Assembly (NCBI GenBank): GCA_963824645.1
Contig: CAWGQC010000008.1
Coordinates: 1-64,000, forward strand
Reading direction: 5' to 3'
Length of the DNA: 64,000 nt
From: Bog-756 sp963824645
GTDB lineage: Bacteria > Actinomycetota > Acidimicrobiia > Acidimicrobiales > RAAP-2
The notes below the pieces were generated by a model. The model had not been told where the DNA came from and ran no database searches. It saw nothing but the letters and a program-made list of their open reading frames with translations. Positions 24,723 to 32,650 of the stretch are shown here, piece by piece (the stretch's first letter is position 1; the number at the start of each line of letters is the position of its first letter). The translations under genes and the position numbers were made by a program.

Positions 24723-26870
24723 ATGCGCCTCCGACAGATGATCAGTCTGGCCAGGCAAGAGGTCCGCTCCATTGTCGAGGCCTCGAAGGTCAGCGGGGGT
24801 AGGAACGCGGTGACCAACCGGGCCCGTCACCACCTGGAGCTCGAGGACCTCGATGGCGCCCGCATCGCCATCCTGGAGAATCGGCTCTCGGCTCTAGAGG
24901 ACACACCGGACCCGACTGCCACCGACGTCGACCGTCTCCGGCTGGACACCGTCGCCCATTTCCGGACCCTCGATGCGCACCTGGCAAAGTCGGAGGCCGA
25001 AATTCGTGCCCGTGACACTGACCTCAAGGCGGCGGTCGATGCCATAGCCAACGCCGTGGCGGCCATGCAGATCACCCAACGGGAGATCGTCCACAGGGTG
25101 GACCGGGCCGATTTCGTGGCCCGCATAGACCCTGTGACCCGCTGGATGAGCGCCGTCGAACCGGACGGCACGGTGCGGATCACGGTTCTTATGGCCACTC
25201 GCAACCGGTCCAAGTTGCTTCGACGGGCGGTCGATTCCGTCCGGGCCCAGGAATACTCCCGATGGGAGCTGGTCATCGTCGATGACGGCAGTACGGATGG
25301 CACGGCCCGCTTCCTCAAGCGCCTCTTGTCCGAGGACGAGCGGATCGTGGTGGTGACCCAGGAACACCGGGGCGTCGGTGCGGCGCGCAATGCCGGCCTG
25401 GAGGCGGCCAGTGGCGACGTCATTTGCTATCTCGACGACGACAACGTCATGTCCCCCCTGTGGCTGAAGGCCGTCGCCTGGACGTTCGGGCGCCAGTCGG
25501 AGGCCAAACTCGTCTATGGCGCCCGGGTCATGGATGGCACCGGCACCGGCACCGGTACCGGGGCCTCTGCCGAGGACCAACTTCCGTGGCTCGAGTTCGA
25601 GCCGTTCGATCGTCATCGTCTGGAGGCAGGGAACTTCATCGACCTGGGCGTGATCGCCCACCGTCGAGTCCTGCCTGAAGCCCGCTTCGACGAGACCCTC
25701 AAAGCCCTGGGGGACTGGGACCTCCTCCTGCGCCTGACCGAGAGCACCATCCCCGTCCCGCTGCCCGTCGTGGCCTCGATCTATACCACGTCGGCCCCCG
25801 ACCGGATCAGCGCCGCTGGTCACTTCGAGGCGGCCGACGCCGCCATCCGCGTGCGCTCCATGGGCCAACGACCTCTCCGTGTGCTCGCCTACAACTCCCT
25901 GTTCCCCCTGGTCCCCGAGACGTACATCGCCGACGAAATGAAGGGCCTGACCGACAACGGCGCGGTTCTGGCCTGGTGCACCGACCGCTGGTCGCCGTCG
26001 CCGGTGACGGTGGTGGAACCGACCTACACCGACCTCGATGCGGCCGTCGGAGCCTTCGATCCGGATGTGCTGGTGGTGTTCTGGGCGGCGTTCGCCGCCC
26101 AACGTCTCGACCAATTGGAGCGAGCCGGCAGGCCATTCGCACTCCGGGTCCACTCGTTCGACTTCGACCTCGAGGACATCGACCGGGTGCGGGCCCATCC
26201 GTCGTGTGTCGGCGTGTGGGCCTATCCCCACCATGCTCACCGCATCGACGGCGCCCACGCTCTGGTTCCCCTCCTGACCTCGGGTGCGACCTTCCCCGAG
26301 CCGGGAGAACGGTCCATTGTCTTGTCGGCCTCCGCAGCGCTACCCAAAAAGGACTGGCCTCTTTTGGTGGCCGCCTTCGCCGAGCTGGCCGATAAGGGAG
26401 TGGATTGCCGCATCGTGGTCGGATTGACCGACAACCACGAGGACGAGCCGGACAAGCTTCGTCAGCTGATCCGCGACCGTGGCTCTCCGATAAAGCTGTC
26501 CATCGACGTGCCTCACGATCAGGTCATCGAACTCCTGGGTCGCACCGCCGTCGTTGTCTACTCCAAGGTGGCGGGGGGACCGTTCGGCATGCCCCGTTCC
26601 ATCATCGAGGGGATGTACGCCGGTACGTCGGTGATCATGCCCGACCGACCGGAGGCCCCGTTGGTAGCCGGTCCAGGATGCCGGACCTACCAGCGGGCCG
26701 ACGACATCGTCGGTCACTGCCTGGAGGTACTGGCTGGGGGCCCCGACATCGACAGCGAGCGTCGCCGCAACCGCCGTTTCGCGGCGGACAACTTTGCCGA
26801 CCCGGCCTTGGCCACCATTTTCACGGCCCAGCTGGCACGGGCCCTGGCCCGGTGGAGGGCACCCGGTTGA
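24723..26870 (+). CDS. Bimodular glycosyltransferase (GT2 + GT4-like)
   Basis: 715 residues. Residues 1-150 are largely helical and charged, with coiled-coil character (RIAILENRLSALED, AHLAKSEAEIRARDTDLKAAV). Residues 155-385 are a GT2 (GT-A fold) domain: ITVLMATRNRSKLLRRAVDSV, LVIVDDGSTDGTARFL, then the DxD-like YLDDDNVMSPLW. A second domain from about 390 to the end resembles GT4/GT1 (GT-B), with SIVLSASAALPKKDWPLLVAAFAEL and SIIEGMYAGTSVIMPDRPEAPLV. Two active domains in one chain suggest stepwise polysaccharide or cell-wall glycan assembly. The start ATG 24723 follows AAGGGGAAAGC. It is convergent with the next gene, with a 3 bp gap. A GTGTGTGTG residue run (25537-25562) is encoded by a hexanucleotide repeat. 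Confidence 0.87.
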   Translation: MRLRQMISLARQEVRSIVEASKVSGGRNAVTNRARHHLELEDLDGARIAILENRLSALEDTPDPTATDVDRLRLDTVAHFRTLDAHLAKSEAEIRARDTDLKAAVDAIANAVAAMQITQREIVHRVDRADFVARIDPVTRWMSAVEPDGTVRITVLMATRNRSKLLRRAVDSVRAQEYSRWELVIVDDGSTDGTARFLKRLLSEDERIVVVTQEHRGVGAARNAGLEAASGDVICYLDDDNVMSPLWLKAVAWTFGRQSEAKLVYGARVMDGTGTGTGTGASAEDQLPWLEFEPFDRHRLEAGNFIDLGVIAHRRVLPEARFDETLKALGDWDLLLRLTESTIPVPLPVVASIYTTSAPDRISAAGHFEAADAAIRVRSMGQRPLRVLAYNSLFPLVPETYIADEMKGLTDNGAVLAWCTDRWSPSPVTVVEPTYTDLDAAVGAFDPDVLVVFWAAFAAQRLDQLERAGRPFALRVHSFDFDLEDIDRVRAHPSCVGVWAYPHHAHRIDGAHALVPLLTSGATFPEPGERSIVLSASAALPKKDWPLLVAAFAELADKGVDCRIVVGLTDNHEDEPDKLRQLIRDRGSPIKLSIDVPHDQVIELLGRTAVVVYSKVAGGPFGMPRSIIEGMYAGTSVIMPDRPEAPLVAGPGCRTYQRADDIVGHCLEVLAGGPDIDSERRRNRRFAADNFADPALATIFTAQLARALARWRAPG

Positions 26871-26873
26871 CGC

Positions 26874-28703
26874 TCAACGGCTGGCAATCGATCGAGCCCG
26901 CAGAGTAAGCAGCTGCACCCGCTCGGTCCCCTGTTGCCCGGTCGGCGTGGTGAGGGTCCCGTAGCCGAGGAGGGTGGCGATCATGGTGGACCGCTCCGGT
27001 ACGTGCCAGTGCGACAGGACAACCCACACCCGCCCGTCCGGTGTGGCCGCGGCCATGCGTACCGCGGTCCGGACCGCCTCGACCTCGGCAGCCGTCGAGA
27101 TGGTCACCGCCACCACCACCCGGTCACTGGGGGGATAGGTGACCCGGAAGGTGTTGAGCCGGGCGTCGGCGGATACCAATTCAGGCTGTGCCGGCCAGTA
27201 GACGCCCAGACCGAACCCGGCGTCGACGTTGGCCACCACCACGTCGCCGGGATGCCATCCGGCCCGTATGGCGGCGATCTGTCCAGGGACGTCCTCGAGT
27301 GGCGTGGTGGTGTCGACGGCCACCCGGTCTGCCTTGACCATGGGGATGGCTAGAGCCACTAGGAAGACGGCGATAGCCGCAGCCGCGGCCACCCCGAAGA
27401 GGGGTCGGTAGCGGTCGGGAGTCCTCGGCACGACGAAAACGGCGAGCCGGATGATCCCGGAGACGCCGACCATGGCCGTGACGGTGAGGATGACCGTGTA
27501 CCAGGTGGAGGTGCGCGGATCCCACAACGGATAGAGGTGGATACCGGCCGCGGCCACCTGCTCGAGTGCGGCGACGGGTACGACGAGGGCGACGGCGGGC
27601 AGCCCGACGCGGACCAAGGTGACCAGGCCAGCGAGGACGAGAGCCAAGACGACCAGCGAGGGCCCCATGCCCACACCCTGCAGCTCGGCCCCGGCACGAA
27701 AGTGGACGAAGTGCAGCAAGGTTCGAAAACCCTGATCGGTCGGGATGTAGAGGGCCGTCCAGTACTGCCGCAGCGAGGGCGTATCGGCGGTGCGGACAAT
27801 GGCCAGGAAGAAGACGAGATCGACGGCCAGAGTGGCGGCCCCCACGGCGGCCAGGTCCCTGAGGCGGTGGCGATCCCGCCGGACCAGGAGGGTTACGGCC
27901 AGGGCCAGCAGCACCGCCAATCCGAGGAATATTGCGGCATTGCTGATGAGAGTGCTGAGGGCCATCACCGCCCCCAGGGCCACCAGACGACGCCGAGACC
28001 ACTGACGCTCCAGCCGGGCCAGCATCCAAAGAATCACAAGTGCGTCGCCGGCCTCCGCTGTGTACTGCTTGAGGTCGTGGCGGATGAGCATGGCCGAACC
28101 AAGCGCTACCCCGGTCGCTACCAGGATGGCAGTGAGCCGGCTCCCCCGGTCGATCTGGCGACCAAGGAACCAAGCCGGCACCACGGCGGCCACAGTGAAA
28201 GCCAGGGCCAGCAGGCGCAGGCCCTGGGGCGAGGCGTGGGGCACGATTCGCAGGAGGAGTGTGAACATGGCGGGGGTGGTGGCGGTCAGTCTCAGGATCT
28301 GGTCGACCGGGGCCCGCAGGCTCACAGCCACCCAGTTCTCGTCCCGCCACAGCGGTTGGGTCAGCATCCGGTGAGGGTCATGGGCGATGGTGGCGGCTGC
28401 CATGAGGGCCAGCACGATCGCCGCGCTCAGTACGGGACCGGAACGGAGCCGTCCTTTGGATTGGGAAGTGAGGGGGTCGTACTCCGATCGGGCCAGCTTC
28501 GCCGGGCCAGCCGGGCCAGCCGGGCCAGCCGGGCCAGCCCGGTCAGCCCGGTCAGCAGGGACCGAATCCTGTCCCTGCCCCACCTCGTCCTCCACGCCCA
28601 GGGCCACGGTGACAAGGGTAGTGACGGCGGCGATAATCCCTATGGATCGCGTAGTTCCCGGACGCACTCGGGTCGGCGCCGCCTGTGTTCGGTTCCGCGG
28701 CAC
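26874..28703 (-). CDS. GT39/GT83-like membrane glycosyltransferase
   Basis: 609 residues with 10 to 12 membrane helices and a C-terminal extracytoplasmic domain (residues about 470-600). The first extracytoplasmic loop has PLWRDENWVAVSL, the acidic motif expected in polyprenyl-phosphate-dependent GT-C enzymes. These use lipid-linked sugars outside the membrane to modify proteins or glycans. The N-terminus has an unusual tail with repeated GPA triplets (encoded by a 9 bp tandem repeat at 28501-28554) between two hydrophobic segments. The exact start is uncertain: the region before the repeat may be an over-extension, with a start nearer the helix GPVLSAAIVLALMAAATIA. It is convergent with the bimodular glycosyltransferase. 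Confidence 0.75.
   Translation of the reverse strand: MPRNRTQAAPTRVRPGTTRSIGIIAAVTTLVTVALGVEDEVGQGQDSVPADRADRAGPAGPAGPAGPAKLARSEYDPLTSQSKGRLRSGPVLSAAIVLALMAAATIAHDPHRMLTQPLWRDENWVAVSLRAPVDQILRLTATTPAMFTLLLRIVPHASPQGLRLLALAFTVAAVVPAWFLGRQIDRGSRLTAILVATGVALGSAMLIRHDLKQYTAEAGDALVILWMLARLERQWSRRRLVALGAVMALSTLISNAAIFLGLAVLLALAVTLLVRRDRHRLRDLAAVGAATLAVDLVFFLAIVRTADTPSLRQYWTALYIPTDQGFRTLLHFVHFRAGAELQGVGMGPSLVVLALVLAGLVTLVRVGLPAVALVVPVAALEQVAAAGIHLYPLWDPRTSTWYTVILTVTAMVGVSGIIRLAVFVVPRTPDRYRPLFGVAAAAAIAVFLVALAIPMVKADRVAVDTTTPLEDVPGQIAAIRAGWHPGDVVVANVDAGFGLGVYWPAQPELVSADARLNTFRVTYPPSDRVVVAVTISTAAEVEAVRTAVRMAAATPDGRVWVVLSHWHVPERSTMIATLLGYGTLTTPTGQQGTERVQLLTLRARSIASR
28501..28554 (+). repeat. 9 bp tandem repeat inside glycosyltransferase gene
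   Basis: Four copies of GCCGGGCCA are followed by two of GCCCGGTCA. On the minus strand they encode repeated Gly-Pro-Ala and Ala-Asp-Arg triplets. The unit is a multiple of three, so length changes keep the frame. Confidence 0.85.
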
Positions 28704-29011
28704 CGGCGACCTGACCCCGATTGATGGCTACCTAATCGGCAAGTCGAGATCGTCAGTTGGCGAGCGATGACTGCACCGCTATCCCGAGTGCTGTGGACGA
28801 ACTGGATCCGCGTCGCCATTGACTCCGCGGACCGAACGTCGTTCGATCAGCCACGTGGACCCGACCCCCGGCGAAGGCGCGCCATGAACTCCCAGCGGTG
28901 GGCACCTGCGGCACTCACGGCCTGCGTCCGTCCCACATCAGGATCGCATGAGAGGCCGGAGCCAACGCAGCCATCCGGCCGGGGCGATAGCACCTGTCCG
29001 GGTGACGTCAG
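28704..29011. other. Gene-less stretch
   Basis: 308 bp between the glycosyltransferase start and the Nramp stop. No convincing gene or hairpin. It should contain the promoter for the minus-strand glycosyltransferase. Confidence 0.5.
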
Positions 29012-30706
29012 TTACTTGTGCAGGCCCAGCTGGACTGTCTTGAGGAGGAGTAGGAGTACGGCCAGGACGAGATAGCCGCGCAGTAGGTACATCCCGATCA
29101 ACCTGCCACGGGACCATTTCGGGCGATCGAGGAGACTCAGCGCCGGCATCCGCCAGCTGTCCCGGTCCTGGGTGGGAGCGACCTTGACGCGAGGCGGGCC
29201 CGTCAGCCTGGCCCGAACCAACAACGCACCGACGATGAGATAGCCGAACAGGAGAAACGCACCGAGGACGACGGCGAGCGTGGTGACGTCGATGTTGGAG
29301 AACAGCGTCGTTGCCATCAGGATCAAAGACATGATGAGCAGGATCGAAACGATGACCGAGGCCACGGCGTTGAGCCAGGGTCTGTTCACCCAGGGTCCTA
29401 GGACATCCTTGTCGTTGCAGAGCAGCAGCAGGAAGACCGTGGCGCTGGGCAGGAGAACACCGGCGAGCGCTTGCACCCCGGTGGTGATCAGGCCGAGCGG
29501 CGCCCCGGGAATGAGAATCAGTCCAGCGGCGAGTGCCACCACGGCGGAGAAGGTGCCGTAGAAGACCTTGGCGTCGCGCCACGAGCGATGGAGCGAGTGT
29601 CGGACACCGAAGGCATCACCGAAGGCATACGACGTGGACAACGTGACTGCCGCCGCTCCGATGATGGATGCGTTCAACAGAATGATGGCAAAGATCGTTC
29701 CGGTTCCGTGTCCGACGTAGTGCTCGAGACCGTTGGCCACACCGAGGGCATTCGTAAAGTGACCGGCCAGTGGCGTGCCCGCAAAGGCAGCGGCCGGAAC
29801 GGCCATGAGCAGCGCCGCTGCAATGACCACGACGATTGAGCCGACAAACGTGTCGGCCCGCTCATAGTTGATCCAGCGCGGGGTGATCCGTTTGTCGATG
29901 ATGTTCGACTGCTGGAAAAACAGCTGCCATGGCGCCACTGTCGTCCCGACAATGGCGATGATCAGCAACACCGACGTCGAGTTGAATCCACCTTTGACCC
30001 CGGGAACGAGCAGACCGTGCAGAAAGGGCCCCGCTTTGGGGTGACTGAAGATGACTAGGGGAATAACCAGGAAGTTGACGAATACGAAGACGTACATGAA
30101 CCGCTCCCAGCTGCGGAAGCTGCCGGAGACTGTCATGAGAATCAGACCGACCGCGGCGATGGGCACCGCGATGTACTCACTGATGCTGAAGTACTCGAGC
30201 GACAGGCTTACGCCGATGAATTCGGTGGCGATCGTCAAGAAGTTGAGGATGAAGAGGTCGCCAACAGAGAACGCTCCCCAGAACTTGCCGAAGCGCTCGA
30301 TGATCAGTCGTGCATGACCGACTCCGGTCACCGCACCCAGCCGGACCACCATTTCCTGGTTCACGATGAGGACGGGAATGAGGAGGGGAAGCGTCCACAG
30401 GAGGGTGAGGCCAAAATCCTGACCAGCCTGCGTGTAGGTGGACACCCCACCGGCGTCGTTGTCGCCCACCATGACGATCAGCCCGGGGCCCATGATGGCC
30501 AGCAGCACGAGCAGTCGTTTTCCCCACGAGCGGCGCCGCTCGGTGTCGCCCTGCTTGATTGTTCCGAACGCCCCCTGGATGTCCCCGAGGTGGGCCTCGT
30601 CGAGGACGGCGCTGGCGGGATCGTGGAGTTTCGAGTCCGGGGTCTGGTTGGGGCGTGACAGATCGGCCGCCCCGGGGGGTCCCGTGGCGGCTGGATGGTC
30701 CGTCAC
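29012..30706 (-). CDS. Nramp-family divalent metal transporter (atypical)
   Basis: 564 residues: a hydrophilic N-terminus of about 60 residues, then 11 or 12 helices of the Nramp (LeuT) fold. The helix 1 metal site, DPGN in classical Nramp, is DNDAGG here (LIVMVGDNDAGGVSTYTQAG). The helix 6 site, normally with a Met-Pro-His element, reads IVGTTVAPWQLFFQQS and lacks the Met. Loss of the soft Met ligand is a feature of Nramp-related Mg2+ transporters, so Mg2+ or Mn2+ is more likely than Fe2+ (inference). GTG 30706 starts two bases after the stop of a PRC-MgtE_N-CBS gene, so the two form an operon. A GTG start with short spacing implies translational coupling. Confidence 0.88.
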   Translation of the reverse strand: MTDHPAATGPPGAADLSRPNQTPDSKLHDPASAVLDEAHLGDIQGAFGTIKQGDTERRRSWGKRLLVLLAIMGPGLIVMVGDNDAGGVSTYTQAGQDFGLTLLWTLPLLIPVLIVNQEMVVRLGAVTGVGHARLIIERFGKFWGAFSVGDLFILNFLTIATEFIGVSLSLEYFSISEYIAVPIAAVGLILMTVSGSFRSWERFMYVFVFVNFLVIPLVIFSHPKAGPFLHGLLVPGVKGGFNSTSVLLIIAIVGTTVAPWQLFFQQSNIIDKRITPRWINYERADTFVGSIVVVIAAALLMAVPAAAFAGTPLAGHFTNALGVANGLEHYVGHGTGTIFAIILLNASIIGAAAVTLSTSYAFGDAFGVRHSLHRSWRDAKVFYGTFSAVVALAAGLILIPGAPLGLITTGVQALAGVLLPSATVFLLLLCNDKDVLGPWVNRPWLNAVASVIVSILLIMSLILMATTLFSNIDVTTLAVVLGAFLLFGYLIVGALLVRARLTGPPRVKVAPTQDRDSWRMPALSLLDRPKWSRGRLIGMYLLRGYLVLAVLLLLLKTVQLGLHK

Positions 30707-30708
30707 GG

Positions 30709-31998
30709 TTACCCGTTCTGTTCCGAGTGTTTGACGGACGAACCGTCTATGTCCGGGTCGGCCCGTGCCGGTTCAGGATGAATCGGAGGCTCGCGTCTTC
30801 GCCAGTCGTCGGGGATCGTCGCTTCGAGCACATCGTCGACGGTGATGACGCCGAGGAGGTGGTCGTCGGCGTCGACGACAGGGACGGTCATGAGGTTGTA
30901 GTCGGCCATGAGCAGGGTCACATCAACGACGTCGGTGCCGGCGATGACCCGCACAGGGTTGTCATCGATGACGTCGACCAGCCGCGAATCGGGGTCGGCT
31001 TGGAGCAATCCGATGACGGTCACCGTCCCGACCAACCGGTTGGCGTCGTCAACGGCGTGCATGGTAATGAGCGCCTCGGGTTGCACGGTACCGGCCGAAC
31101 GAATGAGCCGTAGTACTTCGTCGACAACGGCATCGGCCGGAGCGGTGAGGAAGTCGACCCCCATGATCCCACCGGCACTGGTCGGATTGAACCCCAGCAG
31201 GGTCAGCACCTTTGTGCGGGTGCCCTGCGGGAGGAGGTCGAGTACCTTTCTGCGGCGCTCTTGCGGGAGGTCGGCAACGGCGTCGGCCGCGTCGTCGGCC
31301 CGCATATGGGCTATGACGTCAGCCACCTCCGCGTCGGTCTTGTCCCCGAACAGCCGGTTGGCGAAGTCGGGGTCGAGCTCCTCGAACACGTCGGCCTCCA
31401 ACTCGGGGTCGGCATGGACGACGTCCAGAATCTCTTCGCCTTCGGTGCGGGAGGCGTCCTCCAATAGGTCGGCAATCTGGGCCGGTTTGAGGCGGACGAC
31501 CCGACCGAATGCGGCCCGGACCCCGATGCTCGGCACGTGACCGATAAGCGGCTCAAAGGCTTTCCAGTCCTGGCAGGGATGTCCGGCCGATGTCCGGATC
31601 AATCCGAACAGCCGGGCCGGGCGCCGGGTATCCAGGCAGGACACAATCCAGCCCTCAGCCGTATCTCGCAACTCGACATCCCAGGCCCGCACCAGTTCGG
31701 CCTCGGCCACGTCGATGAGCCGATGACCGAGAATGTCCTGGCGCAGCAATACCTCACCGTCTCGGCGCTCGAAACCCCCCAGGTCGACTTTGGATTTGGC
31801 CAGCGCCACTCGGTCCTCGCTGAGCTCACCGACCCGGTCGATGGGTAGGAACACCCGCCGCCCGCCCAGTTTTGCCACCACTCCGGTGACTACCGGATAG
31901 TCGTCGCCGCGAAGCCGGACGATGATGTCATCGACCTTCCCGACACCTTCACCGCTCGGCGAGAGCAGTGGATGGCCCAGCAAACCGGACAGGTGCAT
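30709..31998 (-). CDS. Soluble PRC-barrel / MgtE_N / CBS-domain protein
   Basis: 429 residues with no membrane segment. Residues 5-75 and about 85-150 look like PRC-barrel domains (GVGKVDDIIVRLRGDDYPVVTGVVA). Residues about 165-280 match the MgtE N domain (AQIADLLEDASRTEGEEILDVVH, ELDPDFANRLFGDKTDAEVADVIAHM, AADAVADLPQERRRKVLDLLP). Residues 285-405 are a pair of CBS domains (MGVDFLTAPADAVVDEVLRLI, NPVRVIAGTDVVDVTLLMADYNLMTVPVVDADDHLLGVITVDDVL). MgtE itself uses N and CBS domains as an Mg2+ gate; here they are detached from the MgtE channel and paired with an Nramp protein, so this is probably its metal-sensing regulatory subunit. It is the first gene of the operon. Confidence 0.9.
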   Translation of the reverse strand: MHLSGLLGHPLLSPSGEGVGKVDDIIVRLRGDDYPVVTGVVAKLGGRRVFLPIDRVGELSEDRVALAKSKVDLGGFERRDGEVLLRQDILGHRLIDVAEAELVRAWDVELRDTAEGWIVSCLDTRRPARLFGLIRTSAGHPCQDWKAFEPLIGHVPSIGVRAAFGRVVRLKPAQIADLLEDASRTEGEEILDVVHADPELEADVFEELDPDFANRLFGDKTDAEVADVIAHMRADDAADAVADLPQERRRKVLDLLPQGTRTKVLTLLGFNPTSAGGIMGVDFLTAPADAVVDEVLRLIRSAGTVQPEALITMHAVDDANRLVGTVTVIGLLQADPDSRLVDVIDDNPVRVIAGTDVVDVTLLMADYNLMTVPVVDADDHLLGVITVDDVLEATIPDDWRRREPPIHPEPARADPDIDGSSVKHSEQNG

Positions 31999-32650
31999 CT
32001 CGGAACCGTACGCTAGTTGCGTGGAATCGGATCCAGTTGCTTATCCAACCGCGCTGCCGAGGCTCGGAGGAGAACAGCCTGAACCGGCGATTGTGAAGTT
32101 CGAGCTGAACGGCGTCGGAATCGCTTGAAGATCGGGTGGCGTGCAGGTGGCTCCCGGGGATCTCGGACCCAGGGACCCGGCACTATCTCCCGCTTCAGCA
32201 ATGAGGCCCAGCACGCCCGGGCGGGTCCTCGGAGAAGCGACACTTCAAAGATCCGTTCCAGGCCGCGGTGTGACATGCGCCGGCTGACGGAATCGGAGCA
32301 CAGTTGAAGCATGTCGTTGGTGCCGATCGGCACGGTGTGGGTCTGTCGAGGAGTGGGTGCGGTACCACTCATGCGGCCTGTTCCGACAACGTGACCGAAC
32401 CCCACCGTCCCGAACACTCTCCGTGGCCAGAGGCACACGGAGAAATGTCCCGGTTGACGGGCGATACTCCCACGCTTAGCCTCACCAACAGCTCGGCGAT
32501 CCTGCAGCGTTACGGCGGACGCAGCTCACTGGAGCTTTGTTGGTCACGACTTCAAGGGGCCGATCATCTGCGGCCCGCAATGCCCCATGGGCCGGAGCGA
32601 ATCCGGCCCTCCTGTTGATGCGGATAATGCAGACGAGAAAGGGCGGCACC
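31999..32650. other. Gene-less divergent region
   Basis: About 650 bp between the divergent CBS-protein gene and the giant secreted protein. No gene is supportable on either strand. I looked for yybP-ykoY (Mn2+) and M-box/ykoK (Mg2+) riboswitch signatures upstream of the metal operon and found none recognisable. The plus-strand gene has a weak AAGGGCGGCACC leader before its ATG. Confidence 0.5.

Noticed and set aside
27181..28350. 389-residue minus-strand frame within the GT-C gene
   Set aside because: Out-of-frame shadow rich in Arg/Pro/Gly without membrane helices. The other frame has clear helices and the DE motif.
28501..28554. Possible CRISPR or regulatory iteron array
   Set aside because: Nine-base in-frame coding repeat with no spacers.
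31999..32536. Metal riboswitch upstream of the CBS/Nramp operon
   Set aside because: No yybP-ykoY or M-box hallmark sequence recognised when reading the minus strand leader.
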